From positions 62,001 through 126,000 of the forward strand of contig NZ_JARVSC010000011.1 in assembly GCF_030209375.1 (NCBI RefSeq): a DNA stretch of 64,000 bases, given 5' to 3'. This DNA comes from Plantibacter sp. ME-Dv--P-122b (GTDB lineage Bacteria; Actinomycetota; Actinomycetes; Actinomycetales; Microbacteriaceae). Positions 1 through 8,568 of the stretch are shown piece after piece. Every line of letters begins with the position of its first letter. The stretch's first letter is position 1. The notes below the pieces were generated by a model that saw only the letters and a program-made list of their open reading frames with translations, searched no databases and was not told the origin of the DNA. The position numbers and the translations under genes were made by a program.

Positions 1-1
1 G

Positions 2-970
2 ACCGATCGGATCTCGACCCTCGTCGAACCACGCCCCCTCGGCGACACCGGGCTGACGGTGAGCCCGATCATCGCCGGCGCCGCCGGATGGCGCCGTCGG
101 GAGGACGGCTCGGGCTCTTCGCCGGAGGAGAGCCTGGAACTCGCCGCGTCCATGGCGAGCGACGGCGTGGTCACCACGATCGACACCGCCAACAACTACG
201 GGTTCGGTGACAGCGAGCGACGTGTCGCCTGGGCGCTCGGGCAGCTCGGCCAGTCGGCGGGACGGCTCTCCGTGCAGACGAAGGCCGACCGCGAGCCGGG
301 GACCGACGACTTCTCCGCACCGCAGATGCGCCGATCACTCGAGCAGAGCATGGAACGACTCGGCGTCGACCGCCTCCCGATGGTCTACCTGCACGACCCG
401 GAGAACACGACGTGGGAGCGTGCGATGGCTCACGACGGTCCGGTGGCAGCCCTCGTCGCAGCCCGGGACGAGGGCCTCATCGGAGGGCTCGGCATCTCGG
501 GTGGCCCCGCCGAGCTGCTGTCCCGATTCGTCGACACGGGATGGTTCCAAGCGCTCATCACGCACAACCGCTTCACGCTCGTCGACCGATCGTCCGATGC
601 ACTGCTCACCCAGGCCGCGGCGGCGGGTCTCGGCGTTCTGAACGCCGCTCCCTACGGCGGCGGGCTGCTCACCTCGTGGCCCGTTCGGACCACGAGGTAC
701 GCCTACAGCACCGCCCCGGCGTCGATGCTCGAGGCGGTCGACCGCATCGGTCGGCTGTGCGACGAGGCCGGTGTCCCGCTGGCCGCCGCCGCGCTGCAGT
801 GGTCCCTGCGCGATCCCCGCATCACCGGGACGATCGTCGGTATGGAACGGCTGGAGGACTACACGCGCACACTCGATCTGGCCGCGCTGCCCATCGACGA
901 CGCGCTGTGGGCCGCGATCGAAGCGGTCGAACTCGACCGGTCGACCTGGCAGGACGCCGCACGGCGCTGA
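2..970 (+). CDS. Aldo/keto reductase (5' end off window)
   Basis: NAD(P)H-dependent oxidoreductase of the aldo/keto reductase superfamily, closest in look to the D-threo-aldose/L-fucose 1-dehydrogenase branch. The frame is open to the left edge and encodes the usual N-terminal pattern PLGDTGLTVSPI before the GTG at 59, so that GTG is internal and the true start lies outside the window. Catalytic tetrad positions are recognisable: D and Y in TIDTANNYG, K in QTKAD and H in VYLHDPE; the cofactor-side GISGG and NAAPYGGG segments follow. About 320 residues would be full length, so only a few are missing. It lies 65 bases upstream of an intracellular glycoside hydrolase on the same strand and may oxidise a sugar released by this locus. 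Family is certain; substrate is inference. Confidence 0.88.
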   Translation, partial: TDRISTLVEPRPLGDTGLTVSPIIAGAAGWRRREDGSGSSPEESLELAASMASDGVVTTIDTANNYGFGDSERRVAWALGQLGQSAGRLSVQTKADREPGTDDFSAPQMRRSLEQSMERLGVDRLPMVYLHDPENTTWERAMAHDGPVAALVAARDEGLIGGLGISGGPAELLSRFVDTGWFQALITHNRFTLVDRSSDALLTQAAAAGLGVLNAAPYGGGLLTSWPVRTTRYAYSTAPASMLEAVDRIGRLCDEAGVPLAAAALQWSLRDPRITGTIVGMERLEDYTRTLDLAALPIDDALWAAIEAVELDRSTWQDAARR

Positions 971-1035
971 CCGACTCCACATCCGGCGGAACGACGACGC
1001 TTCCGAGCCGACGCGAAACGACATCGAGGACATCC

Positions 1036-2988
1036 ATGAAACGACACGCCGCACACCTCCCGACTCCGGACGGCGTCGACGCCCTGATCGGGGTGAACTT
1101 CTGGTCGCGCACCGGCGGGCCCCTCATGTGGCGGGACTACGACGGCGATGTCGTCGCGCAGGAGCTCGAACAGCTCCGCGCCCACGGCATCACCCACACT
1201 CGCAGTTTCCTCTACTGGCCGGACTTCCACCCGGAGCCCGATCGTCTGTCCGAGGAGATGCTCGCCCACTTGGCCGACTTCCTCCAGCGGCATGTCGACG
1301 CGGGGATGTGGACGATCCCGACGTTCCTGGTCGGGCACATGTCCGCGCAGAACTGGGATCCGGTCTGGCGCGACGGGCGGGACGTCTTCTCCGACGTGTG
1401 GTTCGTCGGTCGTCAGGCGTGGTACATCCGCGAGGTCGTCTCCCGCTTCGCCGGTAGCCCGGCGATCGACGGCTGGCTCCTGACGAACGAGGTCCCGATC
1501 TACGCGGACTGGCGATCGCGGGGCATCGACACCATCGACGCCGAGGCGGTCACCGCCTGGGCGCAGCTCCTCATCGATGCGGTGCGGGCCGGGGGAGGGA
1601 CGCAGCCGGTCTCCGTCGGCGAGGGGGCCTGGGGCGTCGAGATCACCGGGAACGACAACGGCTTCCGAGTCCGCGAACTCGAACCGCTCATCGACTTCTT
1701 CGGCCCGCACGTCTACCGCATGGAGGACGACCCCGTGCGGCAGCACCTCGGTGCGGCCTTCATCTGCGAGCTGTTGGACCTCGGCGGCAAACCGGTCGTG
1801 ATGGAGGAGTTCGGGGTGACCTCGGACTACGTCGACGACGAGAACGCCGCGCACTACTACCGTCAGGTCCTGCACTCCACGCTGCTCGCCGGGGCGACGG
1901 CGTGGATCCCCTGGAACAACGTCGACTACGACGCGTTCTCGGACCGTGAGCCGTACAACCATCACCCCTTCGAGATGCACTTCGGACTCATCACCGACCA
2001 GGGGGTCCCGAAGGCGCAGCTGCTCGAGGTCCGCGACTTCGCCGCCATGCTCGGCGAACTCGACTTCGCCGGACTCGGACGGCCGGACACGCGCGTTGGA
2101 TTGCTCGTGTCGTCCTTCCTCGAATCGCCCTACGCGTTCACTGCACGGGAGGATGGCCCGACCGTGTTCCAGGTCGCGCGACAGGCCTACGTCGCGGCAC
2201 GAACGGCCGATCTGCCCGTCGGTGTCGTCCGCGAACTCGACGGACTCCCCGACGACCTCGATCTGATCATCGTCCCGTCGACCAAAGCGCTGCTCGCCCC
2301 GACCTGGGCGGAGCTGGAACGGCGAGCCTCGGCCGGAGCGACCGTCTACGCGTCCTACTTCAACGGGGTGCATGCGAATCAGCGCGGCTCGTGGTGGCCG
2401 AAGCTCGACGACCTCTTCGGGGTCCGCAAACGCCTGCGGTACGGCCTCATCGAGCCTGTCGTCGACGACACCGTCACCCTCGAGTTCCAGGTGGACTTCG
2501 GCGACATCCCCAGCGGTGCGATCCTCACCTTCGCCGTCGGCGGCACCGTCGACGGTCGTTCCCACCTGCCGGTCGAACCGGTCGACGCCGAGGTCGTCGC
2601 GACGGACCGGGCCGGCCGGCCGGCGCTGCTGCGGCGCCGGGTCGGCGCGGGCTCGATGATCCTCTCGACCTATCCGGTCGAGTACTTCGCGTCCGCGGTC
2701 CCGCGGGTGAATCCGGAACCGACGTGGGAACTCTACGCCGCGCTCGCGGTCGAAGCCGGTGCGTCGCCCGAAGTCCGGGTTTCGGACCCTGCGGTGATGA
2801 CGGGCGTCATGGAGCATCGGGACGGTCGTCGCTTCGTGTGGTTCCTGAGCCAGACCGACCAGGCGACCACCTGCACCCCCGTCACGGACGGTGTCCTGTC
2901 GGAACTGGGAGGCGGAACCGTCACCGGCCCGGTGGACCTTCCGCCGTTCGGGGTCGTCGTCTACGCCCTCGACGCCGACGACCGATGA
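1036..2988 (+). CDS. Cytoplasmic GH-A clan glycoside hydrolase (GH5-like)
   Basis: A 650-residue (alpha/beta)8-barrel glycosidase without signal peptide. The ATG at 1036 has GAGGA five bases upstream; the frame is open well before it but that part overlaps the reductase. Clan GH-A hallmarks are visible: the acid/base Glu at about residue 152 in LLTNEVP and the nucleophile Glu at about 258 in VVMEEFG, with an aromatic WIPWNNVDYD strand after it. Residues 345 to 650 resemble the Rossmann-like and beta-sandwich tail of beta-galactosidase/GH5-type enzymes. Placed among a beta-mannosidase, a mannanase and an importer, it probably removes sugars from imported beta-mannosides. The GH5 subfamily cannot be set by eye, and a GH2/GH42-like assignment is possible. 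It ends one base from the convergent ROK gene. Confidence 0.8.
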   Translation: MKRHAAHLPTPDGVDALIGVNFWSRTGGPLMWRDYDGDVVAQELEQLRAHGITHTRSFLYWPDFHPEPDRLSEEMLAHLADFLQRHVDAGMWTIPTFLVGHMSAQNWDPVWRDGRDVFSDVWFVGRQAWYIREVVSRFAGSPAIDGWLLTNEVPIYADWRSRGIDTIDAEAVTAWAQLLIDAVRAGGGTQPVSVGEGAWGVEITGNDNGFRVRELEPLIDFFGPHVYRMEDDPVRQHLGAAFICELLDLGGKPVVMEEFGVTSDYVDDENAAHYYRQVLHSTLLAGATAWIPWNNVDYDAFSDREPYNHHPFEMHFGLITDQGVPKAQLLEVRDFAAMLGELDFAGLGRPDTRVGLLVSSFLESPYAFTAREDGPTVFQVARQAYVAARTADLPVGVVRELDGLPDDLDLIIVPSTKALLAPTWAELERRASAGATVYASYFNGVHANQRGSWWPKLDDLFGVRKRLRYGLIEPVVDDTVTLEFQVDFGDIPSGAILTFAVGGTVDGRSHLPVEPVDAEVVATDRAGRPALLRRRVGAGSMILSTYPVEYFASAVPRVNPEPTWELYAALAVEAGASPEVRVSDPAVMTGVMEHRDGRRFVWFLSQTDQATTCTPVTDGVLSELGGGTVTGPVDLPPFGVVVYALDADDR

Positions 2989-2989
2989 C

Positions 2990-4213
2990 TCAGCGGGTGA
3001 GCGCCGGCCCGTGACCCGGGGCGATCGTGCCCTGCAGCACGAGTGACGCAGCGCCGATCGCCGCCGCATCACGCGGGTTGGCGGAGAGTTCGACGACGAT
3101 CTGGTGGGCTCGCCGGGCGAAGAATCGCTGTTCGAGGCGTTCGCGGATCGCTCGTGCGTAGAGCGAACCGGCGACCGCCATGCCGGGGCCGGCGAGGACG
3201 AGTCGATCGAGGTCGAGCAGGTTCGCGAGGGTCACGGTGGCCACGGCGACCCGGTCGGCCGAGAACCGGATGAGGTCGAGTGCCACCTCGTGACCGCTGA
3301 CGGCGGCTCGGGCGAGCTGGTCGAAGTCGCGGCTGAGCGTCTCCGGCACGAAACCGAGACCGAGGTCGTCGAGGCGGTCCCGCATCGCCTCGGCCGCCGC
3401 CATCACGGCCGCAGGGGCAGCGTAGCGCTCCAGGCATCCGCGGTTGCCGCAGTGGCAGGGGACACCGTCGACCTCGATGCTGATGTGGCCGAGCTCGCCG
3501 GCGTTCGAGCTCGACCCACGGTACAGCGCGCCGCCCAGCACCATGCCCGCGCCGATCCCCGTACCCATGTAGACGCAGGCGAAGGCCTCCGTGCGCGACA
3601 CCTGACGGCTCCAGAACTCCCCGATGGCCGCCGCAGCGGCGTCGTTGTCGACGACCACCGGGACGTCGAGACGCTCCTGCAACGCCTGCTGGAGTGGGAA
3701 GTCGTCCCAGCGAACGAGTGTCGGTGGCCCGAGCAGCACGCCTCCGAGCTGGGCGATCGGACCCGGGGCGACGACGGCGACGCCCGCGATCGCCGGTGGC
3801 GCGAGCCCGACACCGGCGACGAAGTCGCGGTAGAGCGTGACGAGCCGGTCGGTCACCTGCTCCGGCGTGGCCGCACCCGCCCCGTCGACGAGCTGACGAC
3901 CGACGACACCGCCACGGACGTCGGTGGCGACGAGCGTGATCGACTCGAACCCGAGCTGGATCCCGACGCCGTACTTGGCGCTCGCGTTGATCTCGAGGAG
4001 GGTCCGCGGTTTGCCGCCTCGGGGAGCGGCCCGGCCGGTCTCGCGGACGAGTCCGTCCTCGATGAGGCGACGGACGATGTTGGAGATCGACGGCTGGGTC
4101 AGGCCGGTCGCCTCGGTGAGCTCCGTGCGGCTGATCGTGCCGGCGGAGCGGATGAGGTCGACGATGAGCGCCTGGCTGCCGGGGCCCGACTGTACGGACT
4201 CACGTCTGGCCAA
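2990..4213 (-). CDS. ROK-family transcriptional repressor
   Basis: Sugar-responsive repressor of the NagC/XylR (ROK) type. An N-terminal winged HTH (ISRTELTEATGLTQPSISN, about residues 28 to 46) is followed by the ROK fold with the ATP/sugar region and the zinc motif CHCGNRGCLE. The frame opens at a GTG at 4264, but I prefer the TTG at 4213, preceded by GGGAGGG four bases away; it gives the normal short ROK N-terminus and leaves a 74-base divergent promoter region before the gene at 4288. It is transcribed away from the sensor/ABC operon and convergent to the GH-A hydrolase. It likely represses the mannoside genes until a sugar binds. Family is certain; start and effector are inference. Confidence 0.87.
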   Translation of the reverse strand: MARRESVQSGPGSQALIVDLIRSAGTISRTELTEATGLTQPSISNIVRRLIEDGLVRETGRAAPRGGKPRTLLEINASAKYGVGIQLGFESITLVATDVRGGVVGRQLVDGAGAATPEQVTDRLVTLYRDFVAGVGLAPPAIAGVAVVAPGPIAQLGGVLLGPPTLVRWDDFPLQQALQERLDVPVVVDNDAAAAAIGEFWSRQVSRTEAFACVYMGTGIGAGMVLGGALYRGSSSNAGELGHISIEVDGVPCHCGNRGCLERYAAPAAVMAAAEAMRDRLDDLGLGFVPETLSRDFDQLARAAVSGHEVALDLIRFSADRVAVATVTLANLLDLDRLVLAGPGMAVAGSLYARAIRERLEQRFFARRAHQIVVELSANPRDAAAIGAASLVLQGTIAPGHGPALTR

Positions 4214-4243
4214 CTGTCCCTCCCGCCGATGGTCGAGCGCGTA

Positions 4244-4258
4244 GTGTGAGGGCCACAC
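4244..4258. promoter_or_regulatory. Inverted repeat in ROK/LacI-like divergent region
   Basis: GTGTG and CACAC arms separated by AGGGC sit in the 74-base gap between the ROK repressor (TTG 4213) and the LacI-type sensor gene (ATG 4288). Position and dyad symmetry suit an operator or a promoter-proximal hairpin. Arms of five are short, so chance is possible. Confidence 0.35.
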
Positions 4259-4287
4259 GACCACTCCTCACGAAAGGCCGCGTCCCG

Positions 4288-5157
4288 ATGGGTCTCGATG
4301 CCGAACAGACTATCGCGCAGCCCCGGCCGATCGGCCTCACGCTGTTCCGGGCCTCGGAGATCTATGGGGCGGAGCCGTTCTACCACGAGCTCATTGCGGG
4401 CATCGATCGCGTCGTCCGTCCGCACGGCCTGTCGGTGTTGCTCCGCGTCCTGCCGACGCGGGAGGAAGAGCTGCTGCAGCTCGGGCGCTGGCAGCAGGAC
4501 GGCACGGTGAGTGCCGTCATCCTCGTGGACCTCATCGACGACGACGAGCGGGTCGCCTTCGTCGAGCGGTCCGGGATCCCGGCGATCGTGATCGGTGCGC
4601 CGACGACGGCGCAGGGACTTCCGGCGGTCTGGACCAACGACGCGGTCACGATGCACGAGGCCGTCGACCACTTCGTCTCGCTCGGGCACCGACGGCTCGC
4701 GCATGTCACGGGTCCGCGCGAACTGACCCACACGCTCTCCCGGATGGAGGCGTTCACCCTCGCGTCCGACCTCCCGGACGTGGACACGGTCTCGATCGGC
4801 GGCGACTACTCCCGAGCGTCCGGCCTGCAGGCCATGCAGGCACTCCTCGCCCGGGATCCGAGGCCGACGGCGGTCGTCTTCGACAGCGACGTGATGGCGC
4901 TCGGTGGCCTGCAGGCCGTGCAGGAGGCGGGGCTGCGCGTGCCCGACGACCTCTCGATCGTCGCGTGGGACGATTCGGCGCAGTGCCAGCTGTCCGATCC
5001 GCCGATGTCGGCGCTCAGTCACGATGTGCAGCGCATCGGAGAGATGGCGGGCGAGGAGTTGCTCGAGCTGTTGGCGGGTCGCGCGGGCACCACGCGGGAG
5101 GCTCCACACGCCGTGGTCATCGAGCGCTCCACCTCGGGCTCGGCCCCGGCCGTCTGA
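4288..5157 (+). CDS. LacI-type sugar-sensor domain without HTH
   Basis: A 289-residue protein that aligns in layout with only the effector-binding half of LacI/GalR regulators: an early PIGLTLFRASEIYG strand, the sensor core with ILVDLIDDDERV, the GHRRLAHVTG segment, FDSDVMALGGLQAV and the typical SIVAWDDSAQCQLSDPP. The expected 50 to 60-residue N-terminal HTH/hinge is absent; the bases upstream encode the ROK repressor's HTH on the other strand. ATG 4288 is preceded by AAAGG ten bases upstream. No signal peptide is seen, so a periplasmic-binding role is unlikely. It is the first gene before the importer operon, so it may sense the sugar and act through a partner protein, possibly the neighbouring ROK repressor. 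Fold is confident; function is unknown. Confidence 0.78.
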   Translation: MGLDAEQTIAQPRPIGLTLFRASEIYGAEPFYHELIAGIDRVVRPHGLSVLLRVLPTREEELLQLGRWQQDGTVSAVILVDLIDDDERVAFVERSGIPAIVIGAPTTAQGLPAVWTNDAVTMHEAVDHFVSLGHRRLAHVTGPRELTHTLSRMEAFTLASDLPDVDTVSIGGDYSRASGLQAMQALLARDPRPTAVVFDSDVMALGGLQAVQEAGLRVPDDLSIVAWDDSAQCQLSDPPMSALSHDVQRIGEMAGEELLELLAGRAGTTREAPHAVVIERSTSGSAPAV

Positions 5158-5193
5158 CGGTCGGGGGCGGCTCCGGGCACGGTTTCCCGTGAT

Positions 5194-5231
5194 CGATTTG
5201 TTATATAAATTAATAATGTTTACTCTTGACG
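5194..5231 (+). promoter_or_regulatory. AT-rich operator/promoter before importer operon
   Basis: An abrupt AT island in otherwise 70% GC DNA. It contains the imperfect dyad TTAT-N8-ATAA at 5201-5216, the hexamer TATAAA at 5204-5209 and TTGACG at 5226-5231. ROK repressors of the NagC/Mlc type favour AT-rich operators, so this is the best candidate target for the adjacent ROK protein. Which hexamers are the promoter cannot be decided by eye. Confidence 0.5.
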
Positions 5232-5308
5232 GGTGTTGGACGGCCGACGATGCTGGACAGCGAGCGACGAGGCGACCCGGCCCTTCGCCCCCGAACGAAG
5301 GAGTTCCC

Positions 5309-6607
5309 ATGTCCCGGAGACCGATCATCGGCCTCGCCGCAACGGCTGCGGCCGCGGCACTCGTCCTCAGCGGCTGCTCCGGCGGAGCCGCCAACGACGA
5401 CGGCGACCCCAGCGGCGAGATCACCGTCCTCACCAACCGCACCGACCTCGTCGACACCACGTTCAAGGACTACGCTGCCGAGTTCGAGAAGCAGTACCCC
5501 GGCACCACCGTGAAGTTCGAAGCGCTGACGGACTACGAGGGCGACGCCAAGATCCGCCTCAACTCGAAGGACTACGGCGACGTCCTGCTCATCCCCTCGT
5601 CGAACGTCACGAAGGACCAGTACGCGAACTTCTTCGAGCCGCTCGGCAGCACCGAGGAGCAGTCCAAGACCTACCGCTTCGCGAACGAGGCCTCGTTCGA
5701 CGGCACGGCCTACGGCGTCTCGACCTTCGGGTCGGCCATGGGCTACGTCTTCAACCGCGACGTGTGGACGAAGGCCGGCATCACCGAGCCGCCCGCCACC
5801 GAGGAGGAGTACCTCGCCGCACTCGAGAAGATCAAGGCCACCGGTTCGATCCCGTACTACACGAACTACAAGGACGGCTGGCCGCTCGCGACGCTCGAGG
5901 GCAACCTCGGCGCCACGCAGGGCCCGAAGGTCCGCACGGAGATGATCGCCACCGACAGTCCCTGGACCGAGGGAAACGACCAGTACGACATCGACGGTCT
6001 CCTCTTCGACACCGTCGCCGCCGGCTTGAGCGAGCCCGACCCCACCACCACCAACTGGGAGGAGTCGAAGAACCTCCTCGCCTCCGGTGAGATCAGCTCG
6101 ATGGTCCTCGGTTCCTGGGCCGTCTCGCAGATGCAGGACGCCGCCGAGAAGGCCGGCGAATCCCGCGACGTGATCGGCTTCTGGCCCATGCCATGGAAGA
6201 CCGACGAGGGCTTCACCTCCGTCACCGCCTCCGACAAGTTCCTGGCGGTCAGCAAGTACTCCAAGAACAAGGCCACCGCGAAGGCGTGGATCGACTGGTT
6301 CACGAACAAGTCCGGCTTCGCCGCCAGCCAGGGTGCCATCAGCCCCGTCATCAGCGACCCGGCACCCGACACGCTGGCCGACTTCGCCGACCTGGGCGTC
6401 ACCTACCTGGAGCTTGCTCCGGACCCGGTGGGCAAGGAGGCCGTGATCAACGACATCGCGAACGCCGCTGAGATCGACCTCTTCGGCAACACCTACCGCC
6501 AGAAGCTCATCGACGTCGCCCGCGGCGCAGCCGACGGCGACAAGGAGAGCGCATTCGCCGACCTCAACAAGCGCTGGGCTGCCGCCCGCGCCGACGTCGC
6601 CGAGTAG
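5309..6607 (+). CDS. ABC sugar transporter substrate-binding lipoprotein
   Basis: A 432-residue family 1 extracellular solute-binding protein. Positions 1 to 23 form a lipoprotein signal ending in LVLSGC with Cys23 as the lipidation site. The mature part shows the EITVLTNRTDLVD opening strand, the KDYGDVLLIP segment, YGVSTFGSAMGYVFNRDVWTK-like hinge region and the WP/SVTASDKFLAVS stretch common in sugar binders. GAAGGAG lies five bases before ATG 5309. It heads the importer: two permeases follow after a strong hairpin. From its neighbours it should bind beta-manno-oligosaccharides on the outer membrane face, but the ligand is inferred from context only. Confidence 0.93.
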   Translation: MSRRPIIGLAATAAAAALVLSGCSGGAANDDGDPSGEITVLTNRTDLVDTTFKDYAAEFEKQYPGTTVKFEALTDYEGDAKIRLNSKDYGDVLLIPSSNVTKDQYANFFEPLGSTEEQSKTYRFANEASFDGTAYGVSTFGSAMGYVFNRDVWTKAGITEPPATEEEYLAALEKIKATGSIPYYTNYKDGWPLATLEGNLGATQGPKVRTEMIATDSPWTEGNDQYDIDGLLFDTVAAGLSEPDPTTTNWEESKNLLASGEISSMVLGSWAVSQMQDAAEKAGESRDVIGFWPMPWKTDEGFTSVTASDKFLAVSKYSKNKATAKAWIDWFTNKSGFAASQGAISPVISDPAPDTLADFADLGVTYLELAPDPVGKEAVINDIANAAEIDLFGNTYRQKLIDVARGAADGDKESAFADLNKRWAAARADVAE

Positions 6608-6620
6608 CACCCACCCGACC

Positions 6621-6657
6621 GACACCCGGGCCCGGCCCCACGGCGGGCCCGGGTGTC
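6621..6657 (+). terminator. 14-bp GC hairpin after the binding-protein gene
   Basis: A perfect 14-bp stem (6621-6634 with 6644-6657, GACACCCGGGCCCG and its complement) closes a nine-base loop, 13 bases after the binding-protein stop and 34 before the permease ATG. There is no U-tract. Such hairpins between binding-protein and permease genes usually trim read-through or protect the upstream mRNA, giving excess binding protein over permease. Confidence 0.75.
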
Positions 6658-6691
6658 CTCCACCCCACCCAGCGAAGCGAAGGCAACGAAC

Positions 6692-7651
6692 ATGGTCACA
6701 GTCCAGGGAGCGTCACCCGCCACCCGAGCGGTGGTGACGAACCATCCACGCCGGGCGCGCATGCTGCGACCGGGGAGACCGCCGAAGTCGACGGGGTCAC
6801 GCGTCACCCCCTGGCTCTTCCTCGTGGTGCCGCTCGCCTTCCTGATCGTGCTCACCTACGTGCCGGTCGCGAACATGTTCTGGTACAGCCTCACCTCGTG
6901 GGACGGACTCGAGCCCGAGCAGGAGTTCGTCGGCATCGACAACTTCGTCCAGATCTTCACGAAGCCCGAGATCTTCCAGGTCTTCTTCGTCAGCCTGTAC
7001 TACCTCGTCGGAGCCGTCGCCCAGCTCGTCCTGGCGCTGTACCTCGCCACGCTGCTGAGCTTCCGGACCCGCTTCAAGAACCTCTTCAAGGGTGTCATCT
7101 TCTTCCCCTACCTCATCAACGGGGTCGCGATCGGGCTGGTCTTCCTCTACTTCCTCCGCCCCGGCGGCACGCTCGACGCCCTCCTCGCGGCGGTCGGCGT
7201 CCAGGACACCCCGCAGTGGCTCGGCGACCCGTCATTCGTGAACGCATCGCTGGCAGCGACGTCCGTCTGGCGGTACATGGGCCTCAACTTCGTGCTCTTC
7301 CTCGGCGCCATCCAGTCGGTGCCGTCGGAGCAGTACGAGGCCGCCGACCTCGACGGTGCCAACTCGTGGCACAAGTTCCGGTTCATCATCCTGCCGAGCA
7401 TCCGTCGGATCCTCGGCCTCTCGTTCATCCTGGCGATCGCCGGAGCCCTGTCCGCCTTCGAGATGCCGTACATCATGACCGGCGGCGCGAACGGCTCCGA
7501 GACCTTCGTGATCCAGACCGTGAACACGGCGTTCAAGTTCTCGAAGGTCGGTCTGGCGTCGGCGATGGCCGTCGTCCTGCTGCTGATCGTCCTGATCATC
7601 ACCTTCGTCCAACGCCGGGTCTTCCCCGACGAGAAGGGAGGCGAGTCGTGA
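6692..7651 (+). CDS. ABC sugar transporter permease 1 (MalF-like)
   Basis: A 319-residue membrane subunit with six hydrophobic segments: the first at about residues 38 to 58 (WLFLVVPLAFLIVLTYV), the last near the C-terminus. The permease signature EAADLDGANSWHKFRFIILP (the EAA loop that docks the ATPase) is near residue 230. ATG 6692 has GAAGG eight bases before it; a GTG at 6653 also opens the frame but lies inside the preceding hairpin. Its TGA overlaps the GTG of the second permease, showing translational coupling. It pairs with the next permease for import of oligosaccharides; no ATPase gene is nearby. Confidence 0.93.
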   Translation: MVTVQGASPATRAVVTNHPRRARMLRPGRPPKSTGSRVTPWLFLVVPLAFLIVLTYVPVANMFWYSLTSWDGLEPEQEFVGIDNFVQIFTKPEIFQVFFVSLYYLVGAVAQLVLALYLATLLSFRTRFKNLFKGVIFFPYLINGVAIGLVFLYFLRPGGTLDALLAAVGVQDTPQWLGDPSFVNASLAATSVWRYMGLNFVLFLGAIQSVPSEQYEAADLDGANSWHKFRFIILPSIRRILGLSFILAIAGALSAFEMPYIMTGGANGSETFVIQTVNTAFKFSKVGLASAMAVVLLLIVLIITFVQRRVFPDEKGGES

Positions 7652-8568
7652 CCGCCACCACCGACCGACCGGTCTCCGCGTCCGCTCCCGAGCCCCGTAC
7701 CCCGTTGCGGCGGACGAGGCGCGGGCCGAAGCGTCCACAGGGCGCCGCCGCCCTCACCGCGACGACGATCAAGTACGCCTCGCTCATCATCGCGAGCCTC
7801 TTCGCCGTCGTCCCCCTCGCCACGATCTTCATGCTCGCGTTCAAGACCGACCGCGAGCAGCGGACGACCGGCCCGCTCACGCCGCCGTCGAACTGGTTCA
7901 ACCTCGACAACTTCGTCGTCGCGTTCGATCAGGGTGGCATGGTCACCGGCTTCCTCAACACCGCGATCATCCTGCTCGTGTCCGTCGCCGGGACGATCCT
8001 GATCGGCACCATGTCGGCCTACGCGCTCGACCGGTTCCGCTTCCGCGGGCGGAAGCTCGTCATGGGCCTGTTCCTCCTGGCGACGCTCGTACCCTCGGTG
8101 ACGACCCAGGTCGCCACGTTCCAGGTCGTGTCCGCGCTCGAGCTGTTCAACACCCGCGGCGCCGCGATCCTGCTCTTCATGGGGACCGACATCGTCGCGA
8201 TCTACATCTTCCTGCAGTTCATGCAGTCGATCCCCGTCTCCCTCGACGAGGCGGCGATGCTCGACGGCGCGAACCGGTTCACGATCTACTGGCGCATCAT
8301 CCTGCCGCTGCTGAAGCCCGCCGTCGCGACGGTCGTGATCATCAAGGGCATCGCCATCTACAACGAGTTCTACATCCCCTTCCTGTACATGCCGTCGCAG
8401 GATCTGGGGGTGATCTCCACCTCGCTGTTCCGGTTCATGGGACCGTTCGGCGCGCAGTGGCAGATCATCGCGGCCGGGACGATCCTCGTGATCATCCCGA
8501 CGCTCGTCGCCTTCCTCTTCCTGCAGCGATACATCTACAACGGCCTGACCTCTGGAGCAACCAAGTGA
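7648..8568 (+). CDS. ABC sugar transporter permease 2 (MalG-like)
   Basis: A 306-residue permease with a basic N-terminal tail (residues 1 to 40, rich in Pro/Arg), then six membrane spans starting at YASLIIASLFAVVPLATIF. The EAA loop is LDEAAMLDGANRFTIYWRIIL at about residues 205 to 225. The GTG start at 7648 overlaps the previous stop in a GTGA and is preceded by GAAGGGAGG. It in turn overlaps the beta-mannosidase start by GTGA, so the three genes are translated as a unit. It partners the MalF-like protein; energy must come from a shared MsiK-type ATPase encoded elsewhere. Confidence 0.93.
   Translation: MTATTDRPVSASAPEPRTPLRRTRRGPKRPQGAAALTATTIKYASLIIASLFAVVPLATIFMLAFKTDREQRTTGPLTPPSNWFNLDNFVVAFDQGGMVTGFLNTAIILLVSVAGTILIGTMSAYALDRFRFRGRKLVMGLFLLATLVPSVTTQVATFQVVSALELFNTRGAAILLFMGTDIVAIYIFLQFMQSIPVSLDEAAMLDGANRFTIYWRIILPLLKPAVATVVIIKGIAIYNEFYIPFLYMPSQDLGVISTSLFRFMGPFGAQWQIIAAGTILVIIPTLVAFLFLQRYIYNGLTSGATK

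Noticed and set aside
859-3072. Very long open frame on the minus strand opposite the GH-A hydrolase gene
   Set aside because: It is rich in Arg/Gly/Asp/Val without any domain and lies opposite a clear glycosidase; the typical shadow of high-GC coding sequence.
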